DNA of 64,000 nt from Flavobacterium selenitireducens (GCF_014748335.1 NZ_JAAVIY010000002.1:412840-476839); one strand, 5' to 3'; shown: positions 40,905 to 49,307, numbered from the stretch's first letter. Made by a program: numbers and translations. Notes: generated from the sequence alone by a model not told the origin.

Positions 40905-42527
40905 TCAGGATCGTTTTACAAATATTACATTGTGAATGCTGCCTTCGGACGATACCATCAGACCTGAAACCTCATTTTGGGCGTTTCGGGTAAAGCGGTA
41001 AAGCGTGCGTCGGCCGTTCCCGAACGCATCGTTTTGAACGGGATTCAGCACGACTTTCGGATTGTTTTTGAACGAGACGCAAAGTGTTCCGTCAGACGTG
41101 AAAAAACGGTAGGTGGTTTGCAGTTCTTCGGAAAAATACTCGCCCTCGAATGCCGCGACATTGCCATTGGCCACGACGTCGGACGTCATTTTGGAGAAGT
41201 AGAACGGGTTTCCAGAAAACGAGATGATCATTGGCACACCTTCAGATCCCGAGAAATCATATTTAACGCCTGGATTGTTCTTCCGATAATAAACGCCGTC
41301 CTTGTCCCTCAGCAACGCAATTCCTTTTTTTGCACCCAATCCACGCGATTTCAACGTATCCCGCTCCGAAAAAATCTCGATTTGCATGTCGCTGTCGATT
41401 TCGAGATAACGTCCGGTTATGGATGCGGCATGATCCTCGTCTATGTCTGGTTTTTGGCGAATCGCTTCGTTTCCGGGCGCTTCGTCGAGCAAGATGTCAA
41501 GCATCGAATTGGCCAACACGGCGGGATCTTGATCGTCTTTGTTGCACAAGATCGCGATCCCGAGTTTTTCCCCGGGAACCGTCACGAGATAAGATTTCCA
41601 TCCCCATCCCGATCCGCTGTGGCCGACCGTCGCATGGCCCTTAAAAGTGTCGACGAGGACGCCGCGGGCATATTTCGAGTTGTTTCGCGTCGTTGTCAGG
41701 AACGATCGCAGCGGTTCGAACTTTGTTGCGGTTCCGTTCAGGACTTGCATCCACTTGACGAGATCTTCCCCGGATGTCCAAAGATTTCCGGCTCCGTAGC
41801 TTTCCTGCTTGCTTTCGGGAACCTGCAAAAATCCGTCCCCTGAACGGTAATAACCCTGTGCGCGACTGGGAAGTTGCTGTTGGTTCGAAACCTGGAACGC
41901 GGTCGATTTCATGCCCAAAGGATCGAACAAATGCCGCTTGGCGAACACATTCAGGTTTTCACCGCTGACCCGTTCTATGATAAGCGTGAGCAGATTGTAG
42001 TTCGTGTTGCTGTACGACGTTTTCTTGCGAAGGGCATCGGCCGTCGGTTTTTGTCTCGCGGCAAGTTCGAGGACAGTTTGGTTGTTGTAATATTCCGAAT
42101 CGTAATCGAATCCCTGCAGATCCATGAGCGCGTGGTAATTGCGGATGCCGCTGCTGTGGTCGAGCAGGTTGTCGATCGTTATCGGGGAAACGCTCACAGG
42201 CATTTCGGGAAGATATTTCCTGATGTCGTCACCGGTAGAAAGCCTGTTCTGAGAAACCAGAATCCAGATGCAGGACGCCGTGAATTGCTTGGCTATCGAG
42301 CAGGCGTTGAACACGGTTTTCGAATCGATGTCGTTTTTTCGGGTCATGTCCGCCAAGCCGAAACCCTTTGCATACACGGTTCTGGAATCGCGCAATATCG
42401 AAACGCTCATTCCGGGCGAACCGGACGTTTCAAACTCCGCCAGCAATTTTGAGATGCGAACGGATTTGTCGGCTTGGCTAAAAATGGAGTGGACGATCAG
42501 CAACAGGAGCAGTGGCCACCGTTTCAT
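40905..42527 (-). CDS. Exported serine hydrolase, class C beta-lactamase family (PadR operon)
   Basis: A 540-residue hydrolase with a signal peptide (about 1-18, MKRWPLLLLLIVHSIFSQ). Catalytic motifs are S77-I-A-K80, Y172-S-N174 and HSGSGWGWKSY as the third motif. The C-terminal ~200 residues form an additional domain of beta character, seen in D-aminopeptidase-like members. The start overlaps the stop of the 59-residue gene upstream by 4 nt (ATGA), so it is the last gene of the PadR operon. It probably acts on cell-wall peptides or D-amino-acid esters in the periplasm; the substrate is not known. Confidence 0.9.
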   Translation of the reverse strand: MKRWPLLLLLIVHSIFSQADKSVRISKLLAEFETSGSPGMSVSILRDSRTVYAKGFGLADMTRKNDIDSKTVFNACSIAKQFTASCIWILVSQNRLSTGDDIRKYLPEMPVSVSPITIDNLLDHSSGIRNYHALMDLQGFDYDSEYYNNQTVLELAARQKPTADALRKKTSYSNTNYNLLTLIIERVSGENLNVFAKRHLFDPLGMKSTAFQVSNQQQLPSRAQGYYRSGDGFLQVPESKQESYGAGNLWTSGEDLVKWMQVLNGTATKFEPLRSFLTTTRNNSKYARGVLVDTFKGHATVGHSGSGWGWKSYLVTVPGEKLGIAILCNKDDQDPAVLANSMLDILLDEAPGNEAIRQKPDIDEDHAASITGRYLEIDSDMQIEIFSERDTLKSRGLGAKKGIALLRDKDGVYYRKNNPGVKYDFSGSEGVPMIISFSGNPFYFSKMTSDVVANGNVAAFEGEYFSEELQTTYRFFTSDGTLCVSFKNNPKVVLNPVQNDAFGNGRRTLYRFTRNAQNEVSGLMVSSEGSIHNVIFVKRS

Positions 42528-42703
42528 TTACGGGACGATTTGTACTTCTGATAGAAAAATGTCGGAAGCAGCCCGAAGTTGAGCATCAGGAATCCGGAAG
42601 CGACGATCATGCCGCGACCAGGCCAGATCAGGAATTCAAACATAGCGCCCATTCCGAAAAGGAAACAGGTCAAAAAAGCAAGCACGTAAAATGAAGATTT
42701 CAT
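42524..42703 (-). CDS. 59-residue membrane protein in the PadR operon
   Basis: A small gene starting MKSSFYVLAFLTCFLFGMGA and ending FFYQKYKSSRK, with two TM helices (about 4-22 and 31-50) joined by a short loop, EFLIWPGRGM. Coding is supported by its fit in the operon: the ATG is 13 nt after the upstream membrane gene, and its stop overlaps the hydrolase start in an ATGA. Codon use is like that of its neighbours. The hydrophobic pattern recalls the N-terminal part of GldL-type proteins, but I would not assign it there. Function unknown. Confidence 0.75.
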   Translation of the reverse strand: MKSSFYVLAFLTCFLFGMGAMFEFLIWPGRGMIVASGFLMLNFGLLPTFFYQKYKSSRK

Positions 42704-42716
42704 GATTATTTTGGAT

Positions 42717-43157
42717 TTATCGGTTGCGAAGAATGATTTTCTGTGCCCTGGAGCGATACCTTTCGTAAAACGCGAACGGGATGGTCGCCAGCAGCAGCAG
42801 CCCGATCGCGCATGCGGTGAACACGTTGGCGAGCGGCCATTGAAAAATTTTGGACAACAATCCCCAGCAGAGCAGCATGAGGTTGAACGAAGAAAGCATG
42901 TAAAGGATTTTCTTGCGTTTGAGGACGCCCGCCATCAGCAGCTTTTCATTTTTGTCGTGTTGTAACAGCTGTAGGGCGCCGTATCCGCCGAGGTTGCGGA
43001 TGGCTTGCGCATATGCCGCGTCAAAATCAGGATCGTCGGCATTTTCGATATAACTGCAAATGTGGTCGACGAGATCGTCTCTCAGATTTTCATCTTTTAT
43101 TCCGTGAAACGTCAGATTTGCCGAAATATAGTCGAGTTGTTCGTCCGAAATCGTCAT
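42717..43157 (-). CDS. PadR-associated membrane protein (HAAS / permease-prefix-like)
   Basis: A 146-residue protein. The N-terminal helical part (about 1-70; EQLDYISANLTFHGIKDENL, DDLVDHICSYIE, then a short amphipathic segment) resembles the HAAS / permease-prefix domain usually found in genes next to PadR. Two TM helices follow at about 85-105 and 110-130. It overlaps the padR gene by 4 nt (ATGA). In other operons this domain is fused to an ABC or FtsX permease; here only a short membrane tail is present. It may act as an antagonist or adaptor for the regulator. Confidence 0.75.
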   Translation of the reverse strand: MTISDEQLDYISANLTFHGIKDENLRDDLVDHICSYIENADDPDFDAAYAQAIRNLGGYGALQLLQHDKNEKLLMAGVLKRKKILYMLSSFNLMLLCWGLLSKIFQWPLANVFTACAIGLLLLATIPFAFYERYRSRAQKIILRNR

Positions 43158-43492
43158 GGCGTCATGGTTTGAGTGTTAAATATCAGTGACAACGTATCGA
43201 TGAAATCATTGATTTCGGAACTGACCAGGGCCGCGTGGCTATTGCCTCGTTCGGTCATCGTGTAATACTTTCGGGCGCGTTTGCCGATGAAGACTTTTTC
43301 GGTTTCGAGGATGCCGTCGGATTCAAGCCGATGCAGGATCGGGTACAAGGCGCCTTCCGAAATATCGATTTTGCCTTTTGTGAGTTCTTTTACGCGTTGG
43401 GCGATCTCATAACCGTACATCCGTTTCGAATCGTGTAGCAGTTTGAGAATGATGGGTTGGAGCGTTCCTTTCGTGAGTTCTTTACTATACAT
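43154..43492 (-). CDS. PadR-family transcriptional regulator
   Basis: A 112-residue regulator, the normal size of the short PadR group. The winged helix is at about 5-85 (LTKGTLQPIILKLLHDSKRM, then GYEIAQRVKEL and EGALYPILHRLESDGIL), and the wing is GKRARKYYTMTERG, followed by a short dimerisation helix. The start at 43492 (MYSKELTKG) was chosen; the longer frame would translate the promoter. It is the first gene of a four-gene operon with a membrane protein, a 59-residue protein and a serine hydrolase. A dyad over the promoter suggests autorepression. Confidence 0.92.
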   Translation of the reverse strand: MYSKELTKGTLQPIILKLLHDSKRMYGYEIAQRVKELTKGKIDISEGALYPILHRLESDGILETEKVFIGKRARKYYTMTERGNSHAALVSSEINDFIDTLSLIFNTQTMTP

Positions 43493-43496
43493 TCGA

Positions 43497-43521
43497 CAAA
43501 TATACATTTTATTCAAATGTA
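43497..43521 (-). promoter_or_regulatory. padR promoter with overlapping dyad operator
   Basis: On the minus strand two exact TAnnTTTG boxes are present: TACATTTG (43521-43514) and TATATTTG (43504-43497). The arms TACATTT and AAATGTA of a perfect inverted repeat (43503-43521, 5-nt spacer) overlap both. Use of the nearer box would give an almost leaderless transcript, as the ATG is at 43492. PadR proteins bind such AT-rich dyads. Confidence 0.6.
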
Positions 43522-43626
43522 ATTTATAAAAATGTTTTTTTTTCTTGAATTTCGGAGTTTTGGCATTTCCGGATGCATTGCGTAACTTGTAGAATCGCCC
43601 TAATTGCGACAACGACCCGTCCCGAT

Positions 43627-44187
43627 ATGATCGAAGAAAAATCAAAATTATATTGTCTCGAAGCCGTAACCGATGCCGGCAAAGATCGGCTCAAGCTCTT
43701 GCCATTGCTCGAACACCTCGCCATGGAACACGACATCCCGAATGTCTACCAATCTTGCGACGACATTGCCACGTTCGAGCAAAGCCTCAACGATTTGCTT
43801 TATGAAGACAAGGATTTCAAGACTTACGAAGTGATTTACCTCGTCGTCGAAGGGGCCGAAAATCATATCCAGATACGCGGATATACCTATTCGTTAGAGG
43901 AAATCGCCGAACTTTTTGAAGGCAAACTCAGCAAAAAGATCGTTCATTTCCGCAACTCCAAGACGCTCGACATAGATATTGAAACGGCCCAGTATTTTTT
44001 GGACGTGACGGGAGCCAAGGCGCTTTCGGGTTACACTGAGGAAAGCAATTTCGACAGCTCGTTCCTCGACTCTAAACTTTTCGGATACTATTATAACGAT
44101 ACCGACGATGTTGCCGAACTCGTCAAGATGTTGCTCGAAAACTACAACGCGGCTTGCCAGGCGCTCGGTTTCCGGTTGTTTTACTGA
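43627..44187 (+). CDS. Hypothetical protein, possibly DUF6642 family
   Basis: A 186-residue soluble protein starting MIEEKSKLYCLEAVTDAGKD. It has alpha/beta character with HDIPNVYQSCDDIATFEQSL and YEVIYLVVEGAENHIQIRG, ending AACQALGFRLFY. I recall similar Bacteroidota proteins as DUF6642, possibly a signalling (TIR- or CHAT-like) sandwich, but the name is uncertain. The ATG at 43627 was chosen over a start at 43573, which lies nearer the divergent padR promoter. It overlaps the convergent AraC gene by 7 nt. Confidence 0.6.
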   Translation: MIEEKSKLYCLEAVTDAGKDRLKLLPLLEHLAMEHDIPNVYQSCDDIATFEQSLNDLLYEDKDFKTYEVIYLVVEGAENHIQIRGYTYSLEEIAELFEGKLSKKIVHFRNSKTLDIDIETAQYFLDVTGAKALSGYTEESNFDSSFLDSKLFGYYYNDTDDVAELVKMLLENYNAACQALGFRLFY

Positions 44188-45047
44188 GCAATCGACTTAC
44201 TTCGATAGCCGCTTCTGAACCCGGACGGGGACGTGCCCGTTTTCGCCAAAAACAATCGGCTGAAATAGGCCGGGTCTTCATAACCCAAATCGTAGGCGAT
44301 CTCTTTTGCGGTCAGCGCGGTATGGATCAGCAACCGCTTGGCCTCAAGCACGATCCTGTTCTTGATGATCTCGTTGGGTTGGGGCAGGTTGAGCCGCTTG
44401 CATTTGTGGGTAATCGTTTTTGGCGCCATGCAGAGCAGGTCTGCATAATCGGCCACGGAGTGTTTATTGCGGTAATTGGCGTCGACGAGCAGCGTGAACT
44501 TCCTGTAAAACTCAAGGTCGCCATTCTGGTCGGCCAGGATGTTGTCAAGGTGCTCGCTCTTCCACATGCGCGTGGCCTTGATCAGGACTTGTTTGAGATA
44601 CGTCCGGATCATTTCCTCGAGGGACACATCGTTAAGTTGGAATTCGTCTTGCATCTGGCCAAAGAGATAGCTCACGAAAGCGTTGTCCTTTTCGCCGACG
44701 CGAACCAGCGGCATATTTTGTATGTTGTTGAACAGGAGGCCGTCGCACGCCACCTCGGCATCGTGAATTTCAATGCAGTAAAAATCGCGGTTGTAAAAAA
44801 TTAAATGGCCGGCTTGTTCCCCAACCTTGTCGATCTTGAGAAACTGGTTGGGAGCGACGAACAACAGCGAAGGTTGCAGCGTTTCGTGCCTCCCGAAATC
44901 AACGGTGATCTCGTAACCTTTCGGAAGGTAAAATATCTTGATGTAGGATTGGTAGGCCGCCTCGTTGATCGCCGTCGCACTGTCGAGGTTTACTTCGATG
45001 AGGCCTAAGGTTTTGAGGCTGCTTTCAAATAGGTTGGAATCGATCAT
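44181..45047 (-). CDS. AraC-family transcriptional regulator
   Basis: A 288-residue regulator. The N-terminal cupin sensor (about 20-150) contains FYLPKGYEITVDFGRHETLQ, and the C-terminal double HTH (about 190-285) contains SVADYADLLCMAPKTITHKC and AKEIAYDLGYEDPAYFSRLF. It lies downstream of an alpha/beta hydrolase gene on the same strand, though a 82-nt gap and gene order mean the hydrolase is upstream in transcription. The hydrolase is a plausible target. Ligand unknown. Confidence 0.9.
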   Translation of the reverse strand: MIDSNLFESSLKTLGLIEVNLDSATAINEAAYQSYIKIFYLPKGYEITVDFGRHETLQPSLLFVAPNQFLKIDKVGEQAGHLIFYNRDFYCIEIHDAEVACDGLLFNNIQNMPLVRVGEKDNAFVSYLFGQMQDEFQLNDVSLEEMIRTYLKQVLIKATRMWKSEHLDNILADQNGDLEFYRKFTLLVDANYRNKHSVADYADLLCMAPKTITHKCKRLNLPQPNEIIKNRIVLEAKRLLIHTALTAKEIAYDLGYEDPAYFSRLFLAKTGTSPSGFRSGYRSKSIAQ

Positions 45048-45129
45048 GGTGAAATGCGTGTCAAAATATACAATACGTGCTATGCAAAAAAGCTTGCGCC
45101 ATCACAACAGATAGCGCAAGCAACAGTTT

Positions 45130-46125
45130 TTACTTTTTCGCGAATTTTTCGAGCTCGGAGTTGAACTTTTCCAATTCTTCGACGAACAAGGCATGGCCGC
45201 TGTTTTCGAATTTGACGATATAGGAATCTTTGATGCCTTTGTGCAACTCTTCGGCAAAGAAAAATCCGAGCAATTTGTCTTTCGTGCCATGGAAAATCGC
45301 AACCGGAATCTTGATTTTTTTGAGTTCCGGACGCAAATCAAGTTGGGCCAACGCCTTGATCGATTCCGTCGTGGCATATGGAGAGGCTTGCATGTTGATG
45401 CCGTAGATCCAGTCTGACAAGCCTTTCGACAGGCTGGTTTCGGTTCCGGAGAAGTCAAAACTGCCGATCACCTGAGGTCGGTTGGCCATCGTTGCGTTGG
45501 CAAAAGCCTCGGCCTCCTGTTGCGTCAATCCATACGGAAATCCGGGACGTTGCACCCAAGACGGTCCTGCAGCGGCAAAAAGTGCGAGTTTGCTGATGTG
45601 GGCGGCGTTGTATTTTGCAGTGTAATGGAGAACGACTGCTCCGCCCATTGAGAATCCGCCGAGGACCGCGTTTTCGATTTTCAGTTTCTCAAGAACTACT
45701 TTTATGTCGTCGGAAAAGACGTCGAAATCGTATTTGCCGTAAGGTTTGTCTGATTTTCCAAAACCTCTCAATGAAATCCCGATCACACGGAAACCTTTTC
45801 TCGAAAAGTATTGGTATTGATATTCGTACATTTCGTTGCTGAGCGGCCATCCGTGGATCAGCACGAGCGGCTGGCCATCTCCAAGATCAGTGACGTGGAG
45901 TTTCACGTTTTTTTCTACTTCTATAAATTCTTCCCTACCTGCCGAAGCTGGTATTCTTTTCCCTTGAGAAAAAGCCGGGTTAACGGACAACAATAAGAAA
46001 AGCCCGATTGCCATAGTTGCGAAACGCGCTCTTGCGAATTTAAAAATTGACAGGGTTCCTGTTGAAGGAGTGTCGATGTTCACTGATGTCGTGTTGGTGT
46101 TGGTAATTTTTGCTGACTGATTCAT
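45130..46125 (-). CDS. Exported alpha/beta hydrolase (haloperoxidase/esterase-like)
   Basis: A 331-residue alpha/beta-fold hydrolase. The HGWP oxyanion motif (LVLIHGWPLS) and the nucleophile elbow GGFSMGG are followed by FHGTKDK (acid) and SGHALF (His), as in non-haem haloperoxidases and related esterases. The hydrophobic segment MAIGLFLLLSVNPAFSQG (residues about 38-55) is a signal peptide; residues 1-37 are an unusual Ser/Thr/Asn-rich extension. The ATG at 46125 is used, but the one at 46014 would put the signal peptide first. An AraC regulator gene follows 82 nt downstream. Confidence 0.87.
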   Translation of the reverse strand: MNQSAKITNTNTTSVNIDTPSTGTLSIFKFARARFATMAIGLFLLLSVNPAFSQGKRIPASAGREEFIEVEKNVKLHVTDLGDGQPLVLIHGWPLSNEMYEYQYQYFSRKGFRVIGISLRGFGKSDKPYGKYDFDVFSDDIKVVLEKLKIENAVLGGFSMGGAVVLHYTAKYNAAHISKLALFAAAGPSWVQRPGFPYGLTQQEAEAFANATMANRPQVIGSFDFSGTETSLSKGLSDWIYGINMQASPYATTESIKALAQLDLRPELKKIKIPVAIFHGTKDKLLGFFFAEELHKGIKDSYIVKFENSGHALFVEELEKFNSELEKFAKK

Positions 46126-46265
46126 CTTTCTTTGTTTTATATGTTATTGTAATAATTCTACATTGCAAAGTTGGGGCGAATCAGGCTGTTACAAAATGGA
46201 CGATTGGACGCGCTTCTTGTACTTTTTTCCCGACAGTCAAAAAAAACGTCATGTTTCGGATAAAA

Positions 46266-46294
46266 CAAAAAAATCCGGTGTCAAAACACCGGAT
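46266..46294 (-). terminator. Strong terminator after frr
   Basis: On the minus strand, ATCCGGTGT and ACACCGGAT form a perfect 9-bp stem with a 4-nt loop, then seven T. It ends the pyrH-frr transcript. Confidence 0.9.
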
Positions 46295-46502
46295 CACAAA
46301 TAAGGTAACAGGAAGTCGACCTGCGAAAATATAGCTTCGCGATTTCCAACGCCATTTTACAAAACAAAACGGCTTTTTCAGGAAATGGCCGACCGCGCAT
46401 CATATCGCGATAGCGCAAGACGACAAGTGCGCGTTTTGCTCTCAAGGCTTTCATTTGCCTGCGTGTGAGTTCGCGATCTCCCTTGTCGATAACGTGCATC
46501 AT
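46281..46502 (-). CDS. Doubtful small basic open frame after frr
   Basis: A 73-codon frame, basic, starting MMHVIDKGDRELTRRQMKAL. It overlaps the end of frr in an ATGA, which is compatible with coupling. However, its stop falls within the terminator hairpin, it has no recognisable domain, and composition alone does not prove coding. Confidence 0.25.
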   Translation of the reverse strand: MMHVIDKGDRELTRRQMKALRAKRALVVLRYRDMMRGRPFPEKAVLFCKMALEIAKLYFRRSTSCYLICDPVF

Positions 46503-47062
46503 ACTTTCATGATTTCAGCTTCCTTGACAACGAGGTGGTCGTCAATTTTCTTAATGAACGCATTCGTTAGATTCTGGACCTCGTCTTCGGCGCTTTTGCA
46601 AACATCTTCGGACGTGCCTTCTTTTTCGAGTTTCTTGATCTCTTTGTTGGCTTCCTGGCGGGCATTCCGAATCCCGATTTTGGCGTCTTCCGCTTCGGAT
46701 TTGGCCTGTTTTACCAAATCGCGGCGGCGTTCTTCGGTCAACGGCGGGACCGAAATGATCACGGTATCGCCATTGTTCATCGGGTTGAACCCGATGTTGG
46801 CCACCATAATCGCCTTTTCGATAGGATGCAGCATATTCTTTTCCCAAGGCGTGACCGTAATGGTACGGGCGTCCGGAACGTTTATATTGGCTACTTGCGA
46901 CAGTGGCGTGGCCGATCCGTAATAATCGACAAAAACGCCTCCGAGCATCGCCGGGGAAGCTTTGCCTGCGCGTATGTTCAAAAATTCTTTCTCGAGGTGG
47001 GCGATGGTTCCCGCCATTGATTCCTCGGTACTCTCTAATATAAAATCGATTTCTTCAGTCAT
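46499..47062 (-). CDS. frr: Ribosome recycling factor
   Basis: A 187-residue factor that, with EF-G, splits the post-termination ribosome. It has the two-domain family layout: long helices at both ends (MTEEIDFILESTEESMAGTI; ERRRDLVKQAKSEAEDAKIG) and the middle beta domain with TITVTPWEKNM and NPMNNGDTVIISVPPLTEER. Length and motifs are standard. It follows pyrH after 60 nt on the same strand, the classic pyrH-frr order, and ends before a strong terminator. Confidence 0.97.
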   Translation of the reverse strand: MTEEIDFILESTEESMAGTIAHLEKEFLNIRAGKASPAMLGGVFVDYYGSATPLSQVANINVPDARTITVTPWEKNMLHPIEKAIMVANIGFNPMNNGDTVIISVPPLTEERRRDLVKQAKSEAEDAKIGIRNARQEANKEIKKLEKEGTSEDVCKSAEDEVQNLTNAFIKKIDDHLVVKEAEIMKV

Positions 47063-47122
47063 TTTTTAAGGCTTTAGGCTTTGTGCTGTAAGCTATATGC
47101 TATGTCTTTTTTAGTCGCGATA

Positions 47123-47830
47123 TTATCCCTGGACGACGGTTCCGATATTGTCGCCCTGGCAAATCTTAAGCAGGTTCCCTTTCTTGTTCATGTCGAAAAC
47201 CACGATCGGCAGGTTATTTTCCTGGCTCAACGTAAACGCCGTGGAATCCATGACGTTGAGATTTTTCGAGATGACTTCAGAAAATGTAAGGCTGTCGTAT
47301 TTCGTCGCATCCGGGTCTTTTTCAGGATCGGCTGTGTAGATGCCGTCGACGCGCGTTCCTTTAAGGATAACGTCCGCATGGATTTCCACTCCTCTGAGGA
47401 CGGCGGCCGTATCCGTCGTAAAATACGGATTCCCAGTTCCGGCACCAAAGATCACGATACGGTTCTTCTCCAGATGACGCACCGCGCGGCGTTTAATATA
47501 AGGTTCGGCGATCGCTTCGATTTTCAACGCAGTTTGAAGGCGGGTAAGCATGCCTTTGTCTTCAAGGGCGCCTTGCAACGCCATCCCGTTGATCACCGTT
47601 GCGAGCATTCCCATATAATCGCCCTGGACGCGGTCCATTCCGTTGCTTGCACCAGCCACTCCGCGGAAAATATTGCCTCCGCCAATCACGATCGCGATCT
47701 CCACGCCTTGTTCGTGGATGAGCTTGATATCTTCGGCATATTCGGCCAGTCGAGCCGGGTCGATTCCGTATTGACGGTCGCCCATCAAGGCTTCGCCGCT
47801 GAGCTTCAGGAGGATTCTTTTGTACTTCAT
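47123..47830 (-). CDS. pyrH: Uridylate kinase
   Basis: A 235-residue UMP kinase of the amino-acid-kinase fold, making UDP for pyrimidine nucleotide synthesis. It begins [17 protein letters not shown], with [13 protein letters not shown] (phosphate binding), [18 protein letters not shown] and [14 protein letters not shown], all diagnostic. The long open frame runs 60 codons upstream, but ATG 47830 matches the family start and lies after an exact -7 box at 47848-47855. It forms the pyrH-frr operon. Confidence 0.97.
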   Translation of the reverse strand: MKYKRILLKLSGEALMGDRQYGIDPARLAEYAEDIKLIHEQGVEIAIVIGGGNIFRGVAGASNGMDRVQGDYMGMLATVINGMALQGALEDKGMLTRLQTALKIEAIAEPYIKRRAVRHLEKNRIVIFGAGTGNPYFTTDTAAVLRGVEIHADVILKGTRVDGIYTADPEKDPDATKYDSLTFSEVISKNLNVMDSTAFTLSQENNLPIVVFDMNKKGNLLKICQGDNIGTVVQG

Positions 47831-47847
47831 AATTTTGTTGAGTTGTG

Positions 47848-47855
47848 CAAATATA
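47848..47855 (-). promoter_or_regulatory. -7 box of pyrH
   Basis: TATATTTG on the minus strand, an exact consensus match 18-25 nt before the pyrH ATG. The -33 TTG is not clear. Confidence 0.55.
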
Positions 47856-48101
47856 AAGATATTCCGACGTATGAAAACTGCGCTTTCAAAAGAACCTGCC
47901 CAAACTTTTCCGGTCAAAGTGAAAAGTCTGGATTTTTTGTCGTACAGGTTCTTCTTTTTGAGTTGCTTAGCGGCACTAGGGAATGAGAAAAGGGAAATTA
48001 TACGGCGCAACCGACGAGTTTTTTAAGCGGTCGGGAAAGCTTGGGCAGGTTGTCAATGTTAACGCGCTCAAAAAGGGCGTTATCGCGACTTGTTTTCGTC
48101 G

Positions 48102-48109
48102 TAATTTTG
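48102..48109 (+). promoter_or_regulatory. Candidate -7 box of the thioredoxin-like gene
   Basis: TAATTTTG matches TAnnTTTG and lies 37 nt before the ATG at 48146. The nearest TTG (48090) is too close to be the -33 element. Confidence 0.45.
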
Positions 48110-48145
48110 TGGTGCCGGTAATCCGGAGTCCTAAAATGACATCGT

Positions 48146-48769
48146 ATGAAAATGGCCGTCGCAGTTGGTTTGTCCAAAAGTCACACCTATCTAAAATATC
48201 GCAACATCACCACGAAATTGTTGTCCGAGGGCAAGGTTTCGGGGAATACCCAATCGGAAGCTTTGCTCGATTATACCAGGCTAAACGAATCGCGCATGAA
48301 TCGCCTAGACAAAAAACTCGTGGTTCCGGAAGCGTTGATCAAGCGTCTGTTGGCGATAAAAAACCGATACATATGGCTTGTAATTTCGGAAGGCTGGTGC
48401 GGTGACGCCGCTCAATTGATCCCGGTCTTCAACAAACTCGCCACGCTTTCGCCCAATATCGAGCTTAAACTGGCTTTCCGGGACGAGAACGAACCGCTGA
48501 TGCAGGCGTTCCTGACAAACGGAGCGCGCTCCATTCCCAAGTTGATCGTGCTCGAAGCCGATACGAACGAAGTCCGCGCGATTTGGGGCCCGCGCCCAAA
48601 GGCGGCTTCCGATTTCATCGCGTCCTATAAAAGCCAGTACGGTTCCATTGACGAGACGGCGCGAACCGAGCTCCATCTTTGGTATACGAACGACAAAGGA
48701 ATTTCTACCCAAATCGAGCTGCTCGATCTCATGGAGGAAGTCGAGATGGCGCTCTACGCTAAAAGATAA
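48146..48769 (+). CDS. Thioredoxin-fold protein with a WCGD motif
   Basis: A 207-residue cytosolic thioredoxin-like protein. The active-site region reads SEGWCGDAAQ, so there is a single cysteine where thioredoxins have CxxC. NGARSIPKLIVLE carries the cis-proline loop, and the helix RPKAASDFIASYK follows. The N-terminal ~80 residues are helical. With one cysteine it cannot act as a normal dithiol oxidoreductase; a monothiol or scaffold role is possible. No signal peptide. It overlaps the convergent barrel-like gene by 11 nt. Confidence 0.85.
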   Translation: MKMAVAVGLSKSHTYLKYRNITTKLLSEGKVSGNTQSEALLDYTRLNESRMNRLDKKLVVPEALIKRLLAIKNRYIWLVISEGWCGDAAQLIPVFNKLATLSPNIELKLAFRDENEPLMQAFLTNGARSIPKLIVLEADTNEVRAIWGPRPKAASDFIASYKSQYGSIDETARTELHLWYTNDKGISTQIELLDLMEEVEMALYAKR

Positions 48770-49307
48770 CGAGTCCCAACCCGAAACTTATCGATTTGAT
48801 CTGGCCTGTATGGTCAAGCGAGAAACCGTATTGGGAAAATTCGGCAAAATACGATACGCCGTCGAGCCCTTCAAATCCGATGCTTGTCTTCCAGTAATAC
48901 CCGTTTTTGTCGCCATGTCCCAATCCTAAAACCCAACCGGCTCCGGGTTGGATCACGAGCCTCTTGTAATCGTTGATCCTGGGTGCGATGCGTATGTTGT
49001 TGTAAATTGGGATTGCGATAAGTTTTTCGGAAAGACGCCATTCCGTCCCGGTGTGTATTCCCGAGGCGAACCAACGGTTCAAATGGATGCCTAGCCCGAA
49101 TTTCGTGTTGATTCCGTCGGGCAGGAATTTAAGATTGTCCACATCGGCCTGTTTGTCGAAATGGTGGCGCAAGGGTAGGGCTACACCGAACGACACATAT
49201 GTGATGCGTTTCTCGGGTTGTGGTTGGAATTCCGGGATAAATTGCGCTTTCGCGGAAAATCCGATAAAAATGAAAACGAGGAAAAGGTTATTGACGAGTG
49301 AGCGCAT
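48759..49307 (-). CDS. Exported barrel-like protein downstream of truB
   Basis: A 182-residue protein with a signal peptide (about 1-21, MRSLVNNLFLVFIFIGFSAKA) and alternating strands with many Gly and aromatic residues, ending GQIKSISFGLGLVIF. It is probably a small outer-membrane beta-barrel, of no family I can name. Its start lies inside the end of truB (20-nt overlap), so it is likely the last gene of the ftsX-truB run. The 3' end overlaps the convergent thioredoxin-like gene by 11 nt. Confidence 0.7.
   Translation of the reverse strand: MRSLVNNLFLVFIFIGFSAKAQFIPEFQPQPEKRITYVSFGVALPLRHHFDKQADVDNLKFLPDGINTKFGLGIHLNRWFASGIHTGTEWRLSEKLIAIPIYNNIRIAPRINDYKRLVIQPGAGWVLGLGHGDKNGYYWKTSIGFEGLDGVSYFAEFSQYGFSLDHTGQIKSISFGLGLVIF

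Larger units (their letters stand above)
47831..48145. other. 315-nt divergent intergenic region
   Basis: It separates pyrH (minus) from a thioredoxin-like gene (plus) and holds a promoter for each: TATATTTG at 47848-47855 and TAATTTTG at 48102-48109. I see no gene or repeat in the remainder. Confidence 0.6.

Noticed and set aside
46290..46340. Possible second tRNA near the frr terminator
   Set aside because: A few tRNA-like bases (GGTAACAGGAAGTCGACCTG) are present, but no acceptor or T-arm pairing can be formed.
47063..47122. Imperfect GGCTTTAGGCTTTGTGCTG tract between pyrH and frr
   Set aside because: Short degenerate repeats of low significance; no stable hairpin or open frame could be supported.
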